64,000 nt of DNA, taken from the NCBI GenBank assembly GCA_000469685.2, contig LS997563.1, positions 25,391,897 to 25,455,896 on the forward strand. Direction: 5' to 3'. The DNA comes from Haemonchus contortus (taxonomy: Eukaryota > Nematoda > Chromadorea > Rhabditida > Trichostrongylidae). The position numbers and the translations under genes were made by a program. A model generated the notes under the pieces. The model saw only the letters and a list, made by a program, of their open reading frames with translations, was not told the DNA's origin and did no database searches. Shown one piece after another: positions 1 to 12,600 of the stretch. Each line of letters opens with the position of its first letter. Positions within the stretch are counted from its first letter, which is position 1.

Positions 1-2382
1 TATAGACGATATGGTCAGATTCGTAGTCAATGCAAATGGCTGTTGGCACATTATCGGTGACTATCGTTGATAGCTACAACGATTGGCATGTAACATAATC
101 AGAGGAAAAGGGTACGAGTAAAAGTGAGCAAATTAAGTCGTGCTGTGAAATTAGCAAAAACAGGAACCATATTGATTTAAAGCTCCTGCCTTTATACAGC
201 AAGTTCCTTTTCCAGCCACTAGCACGATCAGGATCAAGCGTATTTGACTCGTGCGATGAGGGGATCGTATGCTGAGTTAATCACTACAACCTGTATCTTC
301 ATATGCGACCGGAGCGGGTGTGTGGAGAAAGAAGGTGAAAAGCGGAAAGTCGCTCTTGCGTAGGAAAATGTGGTGATAGAATGTCATGCAATGTTGGGAA
401 TTTCATTGCCATTAGCTATCTTTTCAAACATAAACAGAATGCGAAACCGAGTACAAATCGAACTTAAGAGACACTTGCAATTGCACATGCATGGCAAATG
501 CAGCCAGAATGTCTCCGAAAAGCTACGATTTTTTAAATAATTGCTTCTCAATCTAGAGACGCGTTTTTCCGATCTGCAGGTTGTATCGAATCGAGTTATG
601 AATTCATCTAGTAAACTCCGCACTGCCTACCACGGAAGGGTTTCTATTATCTTCCTAAAATAACCTTCTAACCCTCTGGTCTCCTTTGCTCATTTTTTCA
701 GTCTCAGGCCTGTGAAGCAACAAAGCTGAGAAGTTTATAACTTTTTACGACCCATTTTGATGAAAAGACCTCCTTCCCATACGCAGAATTTCGCTCAGCT
801 CCTTTAAGCCCGAAATCGGAATGGATATTATAAAGAAAGTTTAAAACTGCTCACTGTGGGTCCTTCAACAGAATACATCATACACTTCTTCGATTCGCAA
901 CACACAGCAAATGTCTTCGAGTCTTGAAATTGAATAATGTAAACGAATAATCCTCCACGGCACTGTAGTCATGGACAAGCAATACGAAAAATACCTTCAC
1001 TATTTGCGATAGCATTGCAAGGTCCTGCCTCGGGTCTCCATTGTTTCTGTTGACTTCCGTCAGCACACAGCCACTTGATAACTGTACCGTCATGAGAACA
1101 CGAAAGTACCTCGCGACCAATGCCAATAATAGCTATGTCGCTGACCGCTTCAATGCGTCAAATCTATTCAGCAGAAGAAAACGTTAAGATTTATCAAAAA
1201 ATAATAAAGTTCTTTAATCTTTTCTTACCCATAGTATGCCCTTTCAACGTTCTTGGACATAGCCCGGTGTCCACAGACCATATCTTGACAGTCATATCCA
1301 TACCAGCAGAAAGAACAACAAGCCCACTCGGGAAGAAACGGCATTTGTAGACGTCCATAACATGCCCTTTCAAATCGCGCTGAAAACAAATTTTCGAAAT
1401 ATTATTTGAAAACAAGTTTGACAAACACAGTCGCGTATTACAGATCAATGTTCTAGAAAAGTCGTTGAATTCAAGAATGTGAAAAGATTCGGGTTCATGA
1501 TCCGTAGTGTGCCTGGACATCGAAACTGCTCCCCTTATGACGTCCCAGTCGGTGCATTCCAAGTGGTATGGAAAAGTTTTCCTGCCTTTTATCTCTTTCA
1601 GGTATATCTAACAATCTGCACACACGTACACACACATACCTACACACAAACACTCACTGCTAGGGGTAGGTAGGGTCAATCCATTCAGTTAATCCATCGT
1701 CTCACTGGCAAGAAAAAATGGTGAAATTCCTCATTCGAATACGGGATGAGCTTTTAAACATGTGAGCAAAATTTTCAATATCGTTGAAATGATTGAACTC
1801 CACTCGCGACAACCCACCAATGGCATTCCGTTCATTGCGTTGGAAACAATGAGGGATCCGCTCGCATCAGAAGATACTATGAGGTTTCCTGAGCACGAGA
1901 TGTCTATTGATTGAATGGAAGTGGTGTGCATATCACGAATCTCGCACACAGGCGACAGAAAAAATGTGCGGACAGAGGATGACTCTAAGCACAACGAGTT
2001 CTGAAAAGGAGAATTAAACTGAGGCAAAAACACCATGGCGGCGGGTGAACCCGAAAACAGCATTTCTACTATTATAGAAAAGGAATAGAATGAAGTACAG
2101 TACCCACACACGACTGCTGTACTGAAATCTGAATTTCTTCATCGGCGCATACAAAGTTGTCACCGCTCTTTTCTACATTCGCGAATGTGGAACCTTCTCC
2201 ATATTTTCGCCGTCCAACATAAAATTTAGGATTCGACATTTCCCTAAAGCCCGATACTACGAAGGAAGAAGATGGCAGGTATACTACGCTACTTACTTCA
2301 AAACAAGATCCCAATCTGCCTGTACAAGAGCTGCATCTTCGATAACGATATTAGCTGATACTGGCCGCTCATCGACCTCCAT
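1..2382 (-). CDS. PAAF1: PAAF1/Rpn14-like WD40 protein (multi-exon, 3' end beyond window)
   Basis: PAAF1 (Rpn14 in yeast) is a WD40 propeller that binds the 19S proteasome ATPases. Exons I read on the minus strand: 2382-2297 (start, MEVDERPV), about 2243-2104, 2000-1818, 1379-1229, 1147-995 and 922-855. A further exon probably starts at 60 and leaves the window (it reads DNVPTAICIDYESDHIVY). The best family match is the exon at 1379, with LKGHVMDVYKCRFFPSGLVV and DMTVKIWSVDTG; the next exon, REVLSCSHDGTVIKW, is a second WD repeat. The N-terminal ADWDLVLK fits the short conserved start of PAAF1. CTTTTCAG lies five bases before the ATG, so this is likely a spliced-leader acceptor. Weak points: the phase at the end of exon 2 does not join cleanly to exon 3, and the acceptor at 1148 (TTGAAG) is poor. 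At 855 I prefer the GTGAGC donor; read through, that exon would instead stop at 828. At least one exon between 855 and 60 is unresolved. Confidence 0.8.
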
Positions 2383-2501
2383 TTCAACTGAAAAGAAGTA
2401 ACGTTCTAGTCTGCACGCCTTTATGATTGCAATATTTTAGTTTAGATGCCTGTGTGACTAGATTTTCAAGAATGAAAGAAATTCTTCTAAAAGGCCTTTA
2501 G

Positions 2502-2593
2502 ATCACAGGTATTTTTGAAAACGTTTCGAGATCTTTTACCTTTAGACTCCATCACAAGATATTTTGAAAACGTTTTGAAATCTTTTACCTTTA
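2502..2593. repeat. Short tandem duplication, ~49-bp period
   Basis: Two similar 43-bp copies (2502-2544 and 2551-2593) both carry TTTTGAAAACGTTT and end in TCTTTTACCTTTA. They lie in the stretch 2383-3282, upstream of the PAAF1-like gene, where I see no other gene or element. Confidence 0.7.
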
Positions 2594-3282
2594 TGACAGA
2601 ATAACGTTGGGTTCGTGGGCTTATACTAACGAGGTAAAGGACAAATGAGAAATAAAGGTTTCAGAAAACCTGGCTGGATTAGGAACGTGAGGTAATTTCA
2701 TGATTCTGTCAAAACAAACTTACCTTAATCTCAGTAGATTGGCGATAGTGTGGTGCTACTTGAGCAAAGAGGTCATCCAAGTTCTTCACTGCAAGTACTG
2801 CTTATGTGGATTGGCAAGCCTGAAAAACTACATGAATGTCGAACACAAGGAAACAGTTCAACAAAGTAGTTGGTTAAGAATGGCTCTAACGTGAGACGAA
2901 GCAGCATTGTTTGCCGTAGTGGAAATTGTGAAGTACGGTGAACGCTTCCTCAGAAAAAAGAAAGAAAAAGAAAGAAACGTGTTCTAATCAAAACACAGTT
3001 ACGAACGTATTTATTTGAAACTTGTTTGTTCATTCAAGGTTCTACGGCTTGAATTATTTTCCCGCGTGTGCATATTCGAATGCATTTTAGGGCGCACTAA
3101 CTCGGGGCTCACATTACCCACCGAAAATTAGCGGACGAGTTGCGCATGATATCTATTTGATTTCGTGGCAATTTCTTACCTTTGGATCGAGTTCGTTGTC
3201 CGATCAAGAGCAACTTCAACTCGTAAGCTGTTATACTTACAGAAACGGAAAGGACCTGAGTTCAAGCAGTCCGTAAACCGTT

Positions 3283-3475
3283 CGAGGATGAGCGCGGCAA
3301 TTCGTGGGCGATTCGAACGGCTCTGGCGCCTATTATTGGGGCACAAAGTTGAAGTAGAGTAGTGTAATAGGGTCAGCAATGCTACCAATCGACTCTATTT
3401 CAAATTTGGGCTTCAATGATAGGCGCTGGAGTCGTTCAATTCGCATGAACTTCGCCGCGCTCATCTCGGATGCTT
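3283..3475. mobile_element. Hairpin MITE, copy A
   Basis: The two halves are imperfect reverse complements around a centre near 3370: the left half carries GGCTCTGGCGCCTATTATTG and the right half TGATAGGCGCTGGAGTCGTT. The outer ends read GATGAGCGCGGC and its complement. A related hairpin with the same core (CTGACGCCTATTATT) lies at 28038-28273. There is no coding capacity, so this is a non-autonomous foldback family of unknown superfamily. Confidence 0.7.
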
Positions 3476-3593
3476 TGAGTTCCATCCCCCTCGAAGAGAG
3501 GGTCTCGGCAAGGACACGGGTGTGGGTGGTGAGGGAGCTAGGGGTTACTGTAGGAGCCGAGTGCCCTTACCGAATTTTCGTTCCTGTGTAGGT

Positions 3594-3602
3594 AATCCCA
3601 GC
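3594..3602. repeat. 9-bp target-site duplication, left
   Basis: AATCCCAGC directly precedes the first base of the foldback element and recurs perfectly at 6459-6467, directly after its last base. Confidence 0.9.
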
Positions 3603-6458
3603 ACTCGCAGCTAAATCTACACCCCGAAAAATTAACGGGCGAGTTGTCCGCGACATTTGTCAACTTTTTGCGTCAACTGTCTAACTGAAAACCAGGTAAT
3701 TCGTTGCGGGACCATCAGCAGCTACCTCTCAACGCCGTTCAACGCAACCTTCCCTCTTGTTTTTCTATTCCCTACGCTATTCTATTCTATTATTCTAATC
3801 TGATGGCTGTTAGATACTACAAGATTCTCTGCTGAACGTTATTCTGCTGCCGTTCTGCTGGATACCCCGCGCTAACCGAGGCTCAAGCACTCGCAGCTAA
3901 ATCTACAACACGAAAAAACGCCGGGCGAGTTGTCCGCGACATTTGTCAACTTTTCGCGTCAACTGCCTAACTCAAAATCAGGCAATTCGTTGCGGGACCA
4001 ATAGCAGCTATGTTTAAACGCCAATTAGTGCAACTTTCCTCTCTTATTCTTCTATTTCCTACCCTATTCTACTATTATCCTAATCTGATGACTGCTGTAT
4101 TCCACAATATTCTCTGCTGAACACTACTCTGCTGCCGTTCTGCTGGATAAGCCGCGCTAACCGAGGCTCAAGCACTGTTCGCATTTCACTTGTGTGTTTT
4201 ATTCTGCTGCTATTATGTTCTGTTTGTTCTACTTGCTATCCATTCAAACTCGGGTTTCTGTAACTCGTATTCTGTATTTGACTATTTTGACTCGTCTACT
4301 TTATGACTTGACTCTGTATTTCACGCTGCTTTTAATTTTAATTCTGCTATTGCTATTCACCGCAGCAGTGATATTGGGAAACATTTATGGTGAGGTTTAT
4401 TCCACATTTATTGCAACTTTGTTTCTTACTTTTATTTTGTTTTTAATTTTTCTTGCTCCTTTTGAATTTCATTCTGTGTATTGCTTTCATATAACTGTCT
4501 TTGGCTTGTTTCGCTTGAATTCACTCCTACTCACGCATTTATGCGGCAGCATAGGACTGAACTGTGGGAGGACTTATATGATTCTACCCCTTTCCATTCT
4601 TATGCTGCTTTGGAGGTGAATTCACAACTTTCCCGTTAGTATCCACCTTTCTGCCTCTCAATCAAGCAATTAGTTTTCGCTGCATCTTCGCCACTTATAT
4701 TCTTCATTTGCTCTAATGAACTCTTCTCTTGAAAAATTTATAAAGCAGCAATTCACAATTACAACAGCGTAATTAATTCCACAGTATGGAATAGTTCGGC
4801 GATAGAATTTCACTCTCATGACACCTGCTGCATATGCTTCGAGTTTGCAATCTATTTCATTGTTATTCGATTCTAGAAGAATTTGAGTGAGCTAGTGTTC
4901 CAACCTTAATGTAGTCTTTCAACAACTGGCTATAACTTATTCAGCATACTGTCGCGGTGAATAAGTACACCGTGCTGCAGTTTGCTTAAATGGGATTGGT
5001 AGTATCACTCTGACTTACAGTGAGTTTCGTTTCATACTATAAAGTTTAAACGGCGATTGGTCTGGGCCTTTGCTGGATGCGAGCTACCGCTTCGCATTTC
5101 GCCTTCGTGTTTCCATTGGATATCGATAATTGCCTGGAATACTCCTTTTCCCGATTAGTTAAACAGATACTTCACCCTACATAACATACAGAGGGCTACA
5201 CACAGAGGGCTCAAATCCGATAAGAAATAAGTAGGAACACGCAAACCGTGGAGAGTATAAGAGTGAATCCCAAGGAAATTCATTCTGCTGGTTTTGTTTC
5301 GGGAAGATCCCGCTCTCCCAGAAGACATGGTGACAGCTCCCTAGAAGAACCAGATGCCATAGAAATACCGTGGGTGGGGTGCACGCAGTGCTGCGTTTGG
5401 GCGCACGCTGTGTGTACACGAGGTGTGCAACATCGCAACTGTATAGCTTGCATGAAGGAGATATATAGTATCCATGTTTAGTGTGGGTCAAGAACACGGG
5501 GTTTAATGTAATGCAATTAAGGGTCAATGAGATATGAGAAATCATCGCTGAGTTGCTACATATTGTAGAATTAATTACGCTGTTGTAATTGTGAATTGCT
5601 GCTTTATAAATTTTTCAAGAGAAGAGTTCATTAGAGCAAATGAAGAATATAAGTGGCGAAGATGCAGCGAAAACTAATTGCTTGATTGAGAGGCAGAAAG
5701 GTGGATACTAACGGGAAAGTTGTGAATTCACCTCCAAAGCAGCATAAGAATGGAAAGGGGTAGAATCATATAAGTCCTCCCACAGTTCAGTCCTATGCTG
5801 CCGCATAAATGCGTGAGTAGGAGTGAATTCAAGCGAAACAAGCCAAAGACAGTTATATGAAAGCAATACACAGAATGAAATTCAAAAGGAGCAAGAAAAA
5901 TTAAAAACAAAATAAAAGTAAGAAACAAAGTTGCAATAAATGTGGAATAAACCTCACCATAAATGTTTCCCAATATCACTGCTGCGGTGAATAGCAATAG
6001 CAGAATTAAAATTAAAAGCAGCGTGAAATACAGAGTCAAGTCATAAAGTAGACGAGTCAAAATAGTCAAATACAGAATACGAGTTACAGAAACCCGAGTT
6101 TGAATGGATAGCAAGTAGAACAAACAGAACATAATAGCAGCAGAATAAAACACACAAGTGAAATGCGAACAGTGCTTGAGCCTCGGTTAGCGCGGCTTAT
6201 CCAGCAGAACGGCAGCAGAGTAGTGTTCAGCAGAGAATATTGTGGAATACAGCAGTCATCAGATTAGGATAATAGTAGAATAGGGTAGGAAATAGAAGAA
6301 TAAGAGAGGAAAGTTGCACTAATTGGCGTTTAAACATAGCTGCTATTGGTCCCGCAACGAATTGCCTGATTTTGAGTTAGACAGTTGACGCGAAAAGTTG
6401 ACAAATGTCGCGGACAACTCGCCCGGCGTTTTTTCGTGTTGTAGATTTAGCTGCGAGT
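3603..6458. mobile_element. Foldback DNA transposon with ~0.9-kb inverted arms (MULE/FB-like)
   Basis: The left arm (3889-4788) and right arm (5560-6458) are nearly identical reverse complements; even a 141-codon open frame inside them is the same in both. Both ends start with ACTCGCAGCTAAATCTACA. On the left, a diverged extra copy of the terminal ~286 bp (3603-3888) stands in tandem before the arm, so the left terminus is one unit longer than the right. A perfect 9-bp duplication flanks the whole. Long inverted repeats with internal tandem repeats and 9-bp duplications are traits of FB/NOF foldback elements and other Mutator-like transposons. The ~770-bp spacer holds no transposase, only a PHD-like segment, so this copy is non-autonomous. 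The nearly identical arms suggest recent activity or arm conversion. Confidence 0.88.
5248..5481 (+). CDS. PHD-finger-like segment in the foldback spacer
   Basis: This frame of up to 77 codons lies in the unique spacer between the inverted arms. It contains WVGCTQCCVWAHAVC followed by NCIACM. The pattern W-V-x-C-x2-C-x2-W-x-H-x2-C ... C-x2-C is the second half of a PHD zinc finger. Upstream is a short Arg/Ser/Glu-rich stretch. No catalytic domain is present, so this is probably the C-terminal remnant of the element's own transposase or a captured host exon. A start codon is not secure, and it may be the 3' exon of a longer frame that has been deleted. Confidence 0.45.
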   Translation: MESIRVNPKEIHSAGFVSGRSRSPRRHGDSSLEEPDAIEIPWVGCTQCCVWAHAVCTRGVQHRNCIACMKEIYSIHV

Positions 6459-6467
6459 AATCCCAGC
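6459..6467. repeat. 9-bp target-site duplication, right
   Basis: AATCCCAGC immediately follows the element and is an exact copy of 3594-3602. Confidence 0.9.
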
Positions 6468-6616
6468 CCACCAATCACATGAGCTCCGTTCCTCCATGCT
6501 GGTATATAACACATCGACCTCAAGGCTGAGAAATTCTTGCTTGTTGTTAACGCTTGTCTTCAAAATGTCTTGTACTAGTACTATGTTTTCTAAGTTGTTA
6601 GTGTTTTTTTATTCAG

Positions 6617-9600
6617 ATGTTTAGAAACGTCGAGATCAAGGCAAAAGTACGCAATCGTGATGAGGTTCTACGTCTAGCAAATGAACTGACTGGTGAGCAA
6701 CCAACCATTTTAAAACAGCATGATCGCTTCTACAATGCTCCAGAGGGTCGTCTCAAAATGCGAACTGTTGAAGAGAATGGAATAGTCAGTGACAACTATG
6801 CTTTTCTCTATATTCCTACAATTTCTAAGAACGATGATCTCTTTTATGTCCTTTCCGAGTTTTCGTTTTTATAATCAGTAGTGCTCTTCTCAGATGTTCC
6901 TTAATATAACAAGGCGTTTTTAATCATCTCGTGCTGCTCTGAGTTCATTAGCTTTCCGTTCTACCTTACCCAATACTTTTTTGTTTACTTTGCCAAGTTC
7001 AGATCAATGCCCAATTCTGTAAATGATTTTTTAGGTTCGCTCTGAACTAATTTGGTACGATCGACCGAACCTCGCGGGGCCAAAGGAGAGCAAGTTCAAC
7101 AAGGTTGACATCCCCGAAGGAATCAGTGAAGAGTTAAGTGTGAGTGTTCTCGGTGTTTCTGGAAGCAGTTTGCCGTCAAGCCATCGTTGGGGCTGTGTTG
7201 AGGTAGATTTTATATAGTTAAATAATTGATAATTGGAACTAGACTCGTCTGGCACGATAAAACCACTAACTTACGCTGTGGCTGGCCACTGCAAGTGGTT
7301 GTATAGACCACATACGCATTTGATCCTCCACTACGATCTGAATGGAGTCGAATGCGAAGGTTCATCTTGAAGACTGCTTTGATTCACTTCAAAAGGTTTG
7401 GAGGCCATAGGTCACGGGTCACTATATGCATAGCACTACGGTTGTAAGCGCAATCGAATGCTGGGGCGCAGTACACCCGAGTTTCTTATTTTCTTGTAAT
7501 CATTTTTCTGCGAATAAACGGCATGAATACGAATAGTTTTCTCTATTCATAAATTCTTAGACGAGGATAATTCGCGTTTTTACCATCTGATCGCCTCACT
7601 TGTTCACGGGTAGGAGGAAGCAGTGAAGCATTTCCACTCTTCATTTATGGATTATTGCACTTATTAATTACTCGTTTTTCACCATTTGCCCAGATTACAG
7701 ATGGAAAAAGTGCGCCGAATTCGAGAACGTTTTACTCGTTGTTGTGCTCTTGAAATTGCTCTAAGAGTATGAACAACTTTTGCGTTTATATTGCCTTCAA
7801 AGATTCAGCGATTGGGAAAGTTGATGTTCACTAAATGATGGATTGTTGTAGTTTGCTGACTTCATTTTACTGCATTGATTGTGTTCGCAGGTTCTGGACC
7901 GATTTCAGGGAATTCTGCGGTGTTCGATGGGAGTAAAAGGAGAAATAAAGAAGACACGAGCACTATTCCTCTATGGTAGAACACGGATTCACATAGACTC
8001 TGTTGACGGCCTCGGAGACTTCATGGAGCTGGAGGTTCATTTTTTATGTATTTATCGAAAGGTGGAGTGATCGGCATTGAACAAGGCAGTGCTACATAGG
8101 AACATTCCTAGCATCCAGCCATACCTATAATTTATTGGGCATTCGAAAATATGCTCCAGTTTAGGCCAACTTCTGAAAGGCGCCTGATGTTCAGTTCAGT
8201 GTTTCCGAACTTGCTGTTATATCTAGGCCTCTTCTATCTGTCGTTAATTCTTGCCATTGCAAGATTCGCTATTCTTGTCTCTCCTTCTCTCTATCTATAT
8301 ATAGCATCTTTTGCCGTTACTATATTAGAATGATCAAAGGGTTCTGCTAGGGTTGAGATTTTTTCTGTTCTATTTTACAACTCAGCAAACTATGTAAGCT
8401 AATTAATAGTGTAATAACCATAGTTTGGTTATAACACTGTCACACCGAGGTCAGCGATTCCCTTCTCCTACAACTGGGAAGATTGGGAGTCAAAGAAGTC
8501 ACCGACCAATCGCTCAAGGTGTTTATAGTTGACGCAGGGCGTTATCAGATGAATAGGGTGGATGTGGAACCGTGTCTCAGCCAAGATGTTCCAATTGTGC
8601 ACGGGTCTCGTTACACATGTGAGGGCTAGCGTTGTCATGGAGGAGGTGCACAAAGCTCGTGTGGACCATTTTTATCGAACAGCTTTCGCATGTTTCTGCA
8701 GCTGACCAGCGTAATAAGGAGCGGTGACGGGGTGGACTTGCTTGAGCATTCCTTTTGAATCCCAGAAGCAGCAAAGGAGAAACGTTCTAGGGTGGAGGCC
8801 GGATTTGGCTTGCGTCGGCTGCTGTTCTCCTCGAGAGCCAGGCGGCGCGGTGCTTGTTAGCGTCGTAGAGGATCCAACTTTCATCTTCACTAACAAGGTC
8901 TTCTAGGACTCCTTGCGATGTGGGCGGAGAAGATGAGACTGATAAATGGATGTCCGGGTGTACACATGCTATCGGTCAAGACAGCTATCCAGCGAGTCAG
9001 TTCTTTTGTGTAACCGAGGGCCCGAAAGCGACTGACACCTGTTGATTAGGCATACCAAGCCACGTCCCAAGACGCGGATGCTAACTTCCGGGGCTTCTTA
9101 GACCGGCGAGGGGGTGTCCCGACCGAGGCTTGTCATCGAAGCCCGTGCCTTCTTCCTTCGAGCGAGCGAACCAGCCATGGGACTTGGCAATGGAAGTGAA
9201 GGTGTTGATGTTGCGAGTGGTTGGCGTAGCTTCGGTGCCGCGGCTCCACACATAGATGATGTATCGAACATGGCCTCGTGGAATAGACTTCGTGGTTTAA
9301 GCTAAAGCAGGATGTGCGTTTATATACACTCACTACGGAGAAGATTCTAGAAGTTCTACCACTACTGCACGGTACATCATTGGTATCGACTAAAAAAGTC
9401 GGTACGACTTCGTCTCGTTAGGACGTATGACCAAATAATTCTCGTGTTATACACCGATTCGAACTATCACAATCAAGCTTCCGAACGCAATTTTTATGCG
9501 TTGCAACCAACAACGTAAAACACTATGGCGAAGGATACAAAGCAACGGCGTACTCGTGAATTAGAATTAGGATGAGGATGTAAAAAACACCGAAAAAAAT

Positions 9601-12600
9601 GGTAAAGATAAATGAGGTTAAAGTGCAGTGATTATATGCCGAGGCTCGAACGAGAACAACGTCACAAAGGGATAAATAATGACTGAAGTGGCAATAAAGC
9701 AAATGATCAGCGACAGCCAGCAAAAGAAATGCTTGGGTTCGAGCTGTGGCGGCGCATGGGTCCTGGGGCGATCTGCAGTGAGACAAATAGAAGTGAAGGA
9801 ACGACGAAATAACAAATGTGAGCGACAGCGAGAGCTAAGTGCGAATAATGTGAGGCGATCAGATGCGATCTGGGGGTGGCTCGCGTGGGGGAATCTTCTG
9901 GCAAATCCTTGTTGGGTTAATAAGGGAGCCCCAGCGATCTTCAACTGGAACAACAGCGAGCTCCCGGACGGCGGTAAGAAATGGTGATTGAAAATATTGG
10001 AGCGTTGGTTCCGCTCGGCACTCAAAAAAACCCCTATCAAAACTTTTTGAGCAACCTAATACTTAGGCCATGTCGTTCTTGGTCACTTTTCATCACTTCT
10101 TCTCCGGGGCTTCCGCGTTTTAAGCTGGATAGGGGATGTTTGCATTGCCGCTCTTACGTCTCTGATCCGGTTCACTCCCGTCGAACTGCAGATCCATCCG
10201 ACAATTCTAATTTCATCAAATTGAAGCTGTCTTTCATGATTCTGGCAGATGGGCCAGCACTCACTAGCGTAGAGCATCACGGGCCTCATAACTGTAACTG
10301 TAACTTTTCTTTGAGCTTCCTGGTGCACCGCTGATCGCAAAGGACCTACTTGGACCGCCTCTACTTCTTCCTTCGTGCAGTGCGAGCATCTTCAATGCCT
10401 CGCTATCCCATCCAAACCAGTTGCCTTCGCATCCCTCATCTTTCCTATTATGCACCTCATCACGCACCGGGGTAAATGGAGCTGCCCGTCGAAGTTTTTC
10501 CGCATACGCCTAGTCTCACCGCGCTCCTTCAGGACTGTACCCTCGTGATTCCTAACGAACTTCATTAGCTCGATGACCTGAGTAGCCCGTTGCAGCGCTT
10601 ACGCCAACCTGACGAACTTCTCATTACCTTCACCATGGAGTTTTTCATAGGAGGCGTCCATTCTTTGCGTTTGCTCCAGCCTTCCGCCTAACAACTCGCT
10701 GGGCCTCATCGTTCCAGAACATGTTCCCATTTCCCCTCAGAATCCGCCTCGGGTTTCCCTGCAGCGTTCCCCGTGCACGCTATACGAGACTTTCTCGCAG
10801 TTGTTCCAGGTCTACTGTATCGGCTCTTACGAATCTAAGAGCCCACTTATCACCATCTTCTCTTTGAGAGGTTCTCCTTCGACTCGGTGCAGCTTCTACC
10901 ACGTTCCGTACCTGCCTTTGATTTCTTGAGAAGTTAGAGGCTTTGTCTGCAGCCCGTGCTGGGAGAAGCCCGTGCTGTGAAGCCATATCTTCGTCAGGCA
11001 GCACTTTTATGTCTTTTCCAGTTCTGAGGGAGTATCGTGAAAGAGCAGACGAACTTGAACATGATGTTCCGAGGGCACATCGTGTTCACGCTGCTCGAGT
11101 GGGTGGGCGAAATGCCTGCGTGATACCACGGGACCACCAAGCTCGGCCGCCGGCCGATGGGTGATCGACACTGCAGACTAATGAACACGATGTTCGCTGT
11201 ATACTAGCAGGTCATGGATTGTAGCGAGGTTCAAGACCCTTAGTCCCTCTTCGTTCCTGACCCAAAGTCCCTCGCCTTCGTGAATCTTTCTAGGGTTCTT
11301 CGTTCACTCCCGAAGGGGTCATTAAGGTCGTCTACTACTGCAAGGTAGTTCTCCGAGGCTGACCTTATGGGCTTTTCTGGACCTGATAAAACTCATCCTT
11401 TCCGTCCTTGGGTATTGGTAGCTGGCTTTTGGTGCGCACACGGATATTACTTCCAGTACCCCTCTCTCGTGTCTGTCCTCATAGTCATGATTTGACCAAT
11501 AATCCTGTTGGTAGCCCACACAGAGTTTGAGAAGCTCTGCTATAATGTCTGTTCCTTTCATTCGGAGTCTTCTTCGTTGTAGTAGAGCATGACACCCCCT
11601 CCTATTTCTCTGACTTTTGCTCTTTTCCACAGTATCTCTTGAGGCGTAAGACATGAATATTTCTGCGCTCCGTTATGTTAGCCATCTCTCAGGACTTTCC
11701 AGCTTCACAGTTCCTATTCGGAATAACTTGTACAGCCGTTCACTCCTCGGCACCCCTTGTACACTGTCCACAAAACCTGGCGTGCGTGAAGTGACGTGGC
11801 GTCCTTGCTTTATCACTGATCTTTTTGGAGCTTTGAATTAATTATGATTGGGGTTTTTCATGAGCTTTCAACTTGGGCCCGACGGCGGTACCGATATCTT
11901 TTTGCAATTTTCGCAAGACACGGATTTGCCTTGGCAGGGAACGGAATTGCGCTCTTTCTAATTTAAGTACAGGCGTGAGCCTACACTCACATTAACTCGG
12001 CTATCCCCGCCTTACCTTTGTATTCAGAGCGCTGTATATAATTCAAGACCAAATGTTCAGTATTTCGGCCTCCAAAATCCCCCTTAATTGGTGGCACCCA
12101 CTCGTAACTACTAACTACTACCCCCTAACAGTAAGTGTTCCCTTTTGCCGCCTTTACTCCTATCAAGCTAAGCGCTCCTAGTCCAAGGGAACAGTGGTTT
12201 GAATTTTCGGTGAGAAACATAACATACTTAGATACTACCCGTCCATCAGCACGTCGATTGGCCTTGCGCGGATCCCAACTTCTTTTCCATTGTTCTCGAT
12301 CTTGAGCTCTGGTTGTCCAGTGCGTAGCCACCCTAAAGGACTCCGGATCATAGACGTTGTTTCGATAAGCTAGAGAATCTGCCCATCGTAAAGGAGGATG
12401 GCCATGCGGCCGCTTCTTCTCTCGCGGGTACCATCGTGTAGTGGCCGAGCTCCATCGTCCATCTTCTCTTCTCATTAGGTGTCCGGCAATCTGTGCTTCG
12501 CTTCATCGACGTGAACTAGAACATCTTTAACTTTCGGCATTGCTCTGACGTCGGAATTATGAAGTTTGAGCTCTCGTTGCCGACTCAGCGTTAGACCCAA

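Noticed and set aside
1194..1562. N-terminal extension MECTDWDV... before the WD exon of the PAAF1-like gene
   Set aside because: It is intron sequence; the acceptor TTTGTTTTCAG at 1380 joins in phase with the exon ending at 1818 and gives a continuous family match.
4194..4619. 141-codon hydrophobic frame, identical at 5728-6153 on the other strand
   Set aside because: The identity is explained by the inverted arms of the foldback element. Composition is low-complexity Leu/Phe/Ile from T-rich DNA, with no family match.
9618..10040. 140-codon minus frame and overlapping 102-codon plus frame
   Set aside because: Mutually overlapping, no motif, inside an intron between transposons.
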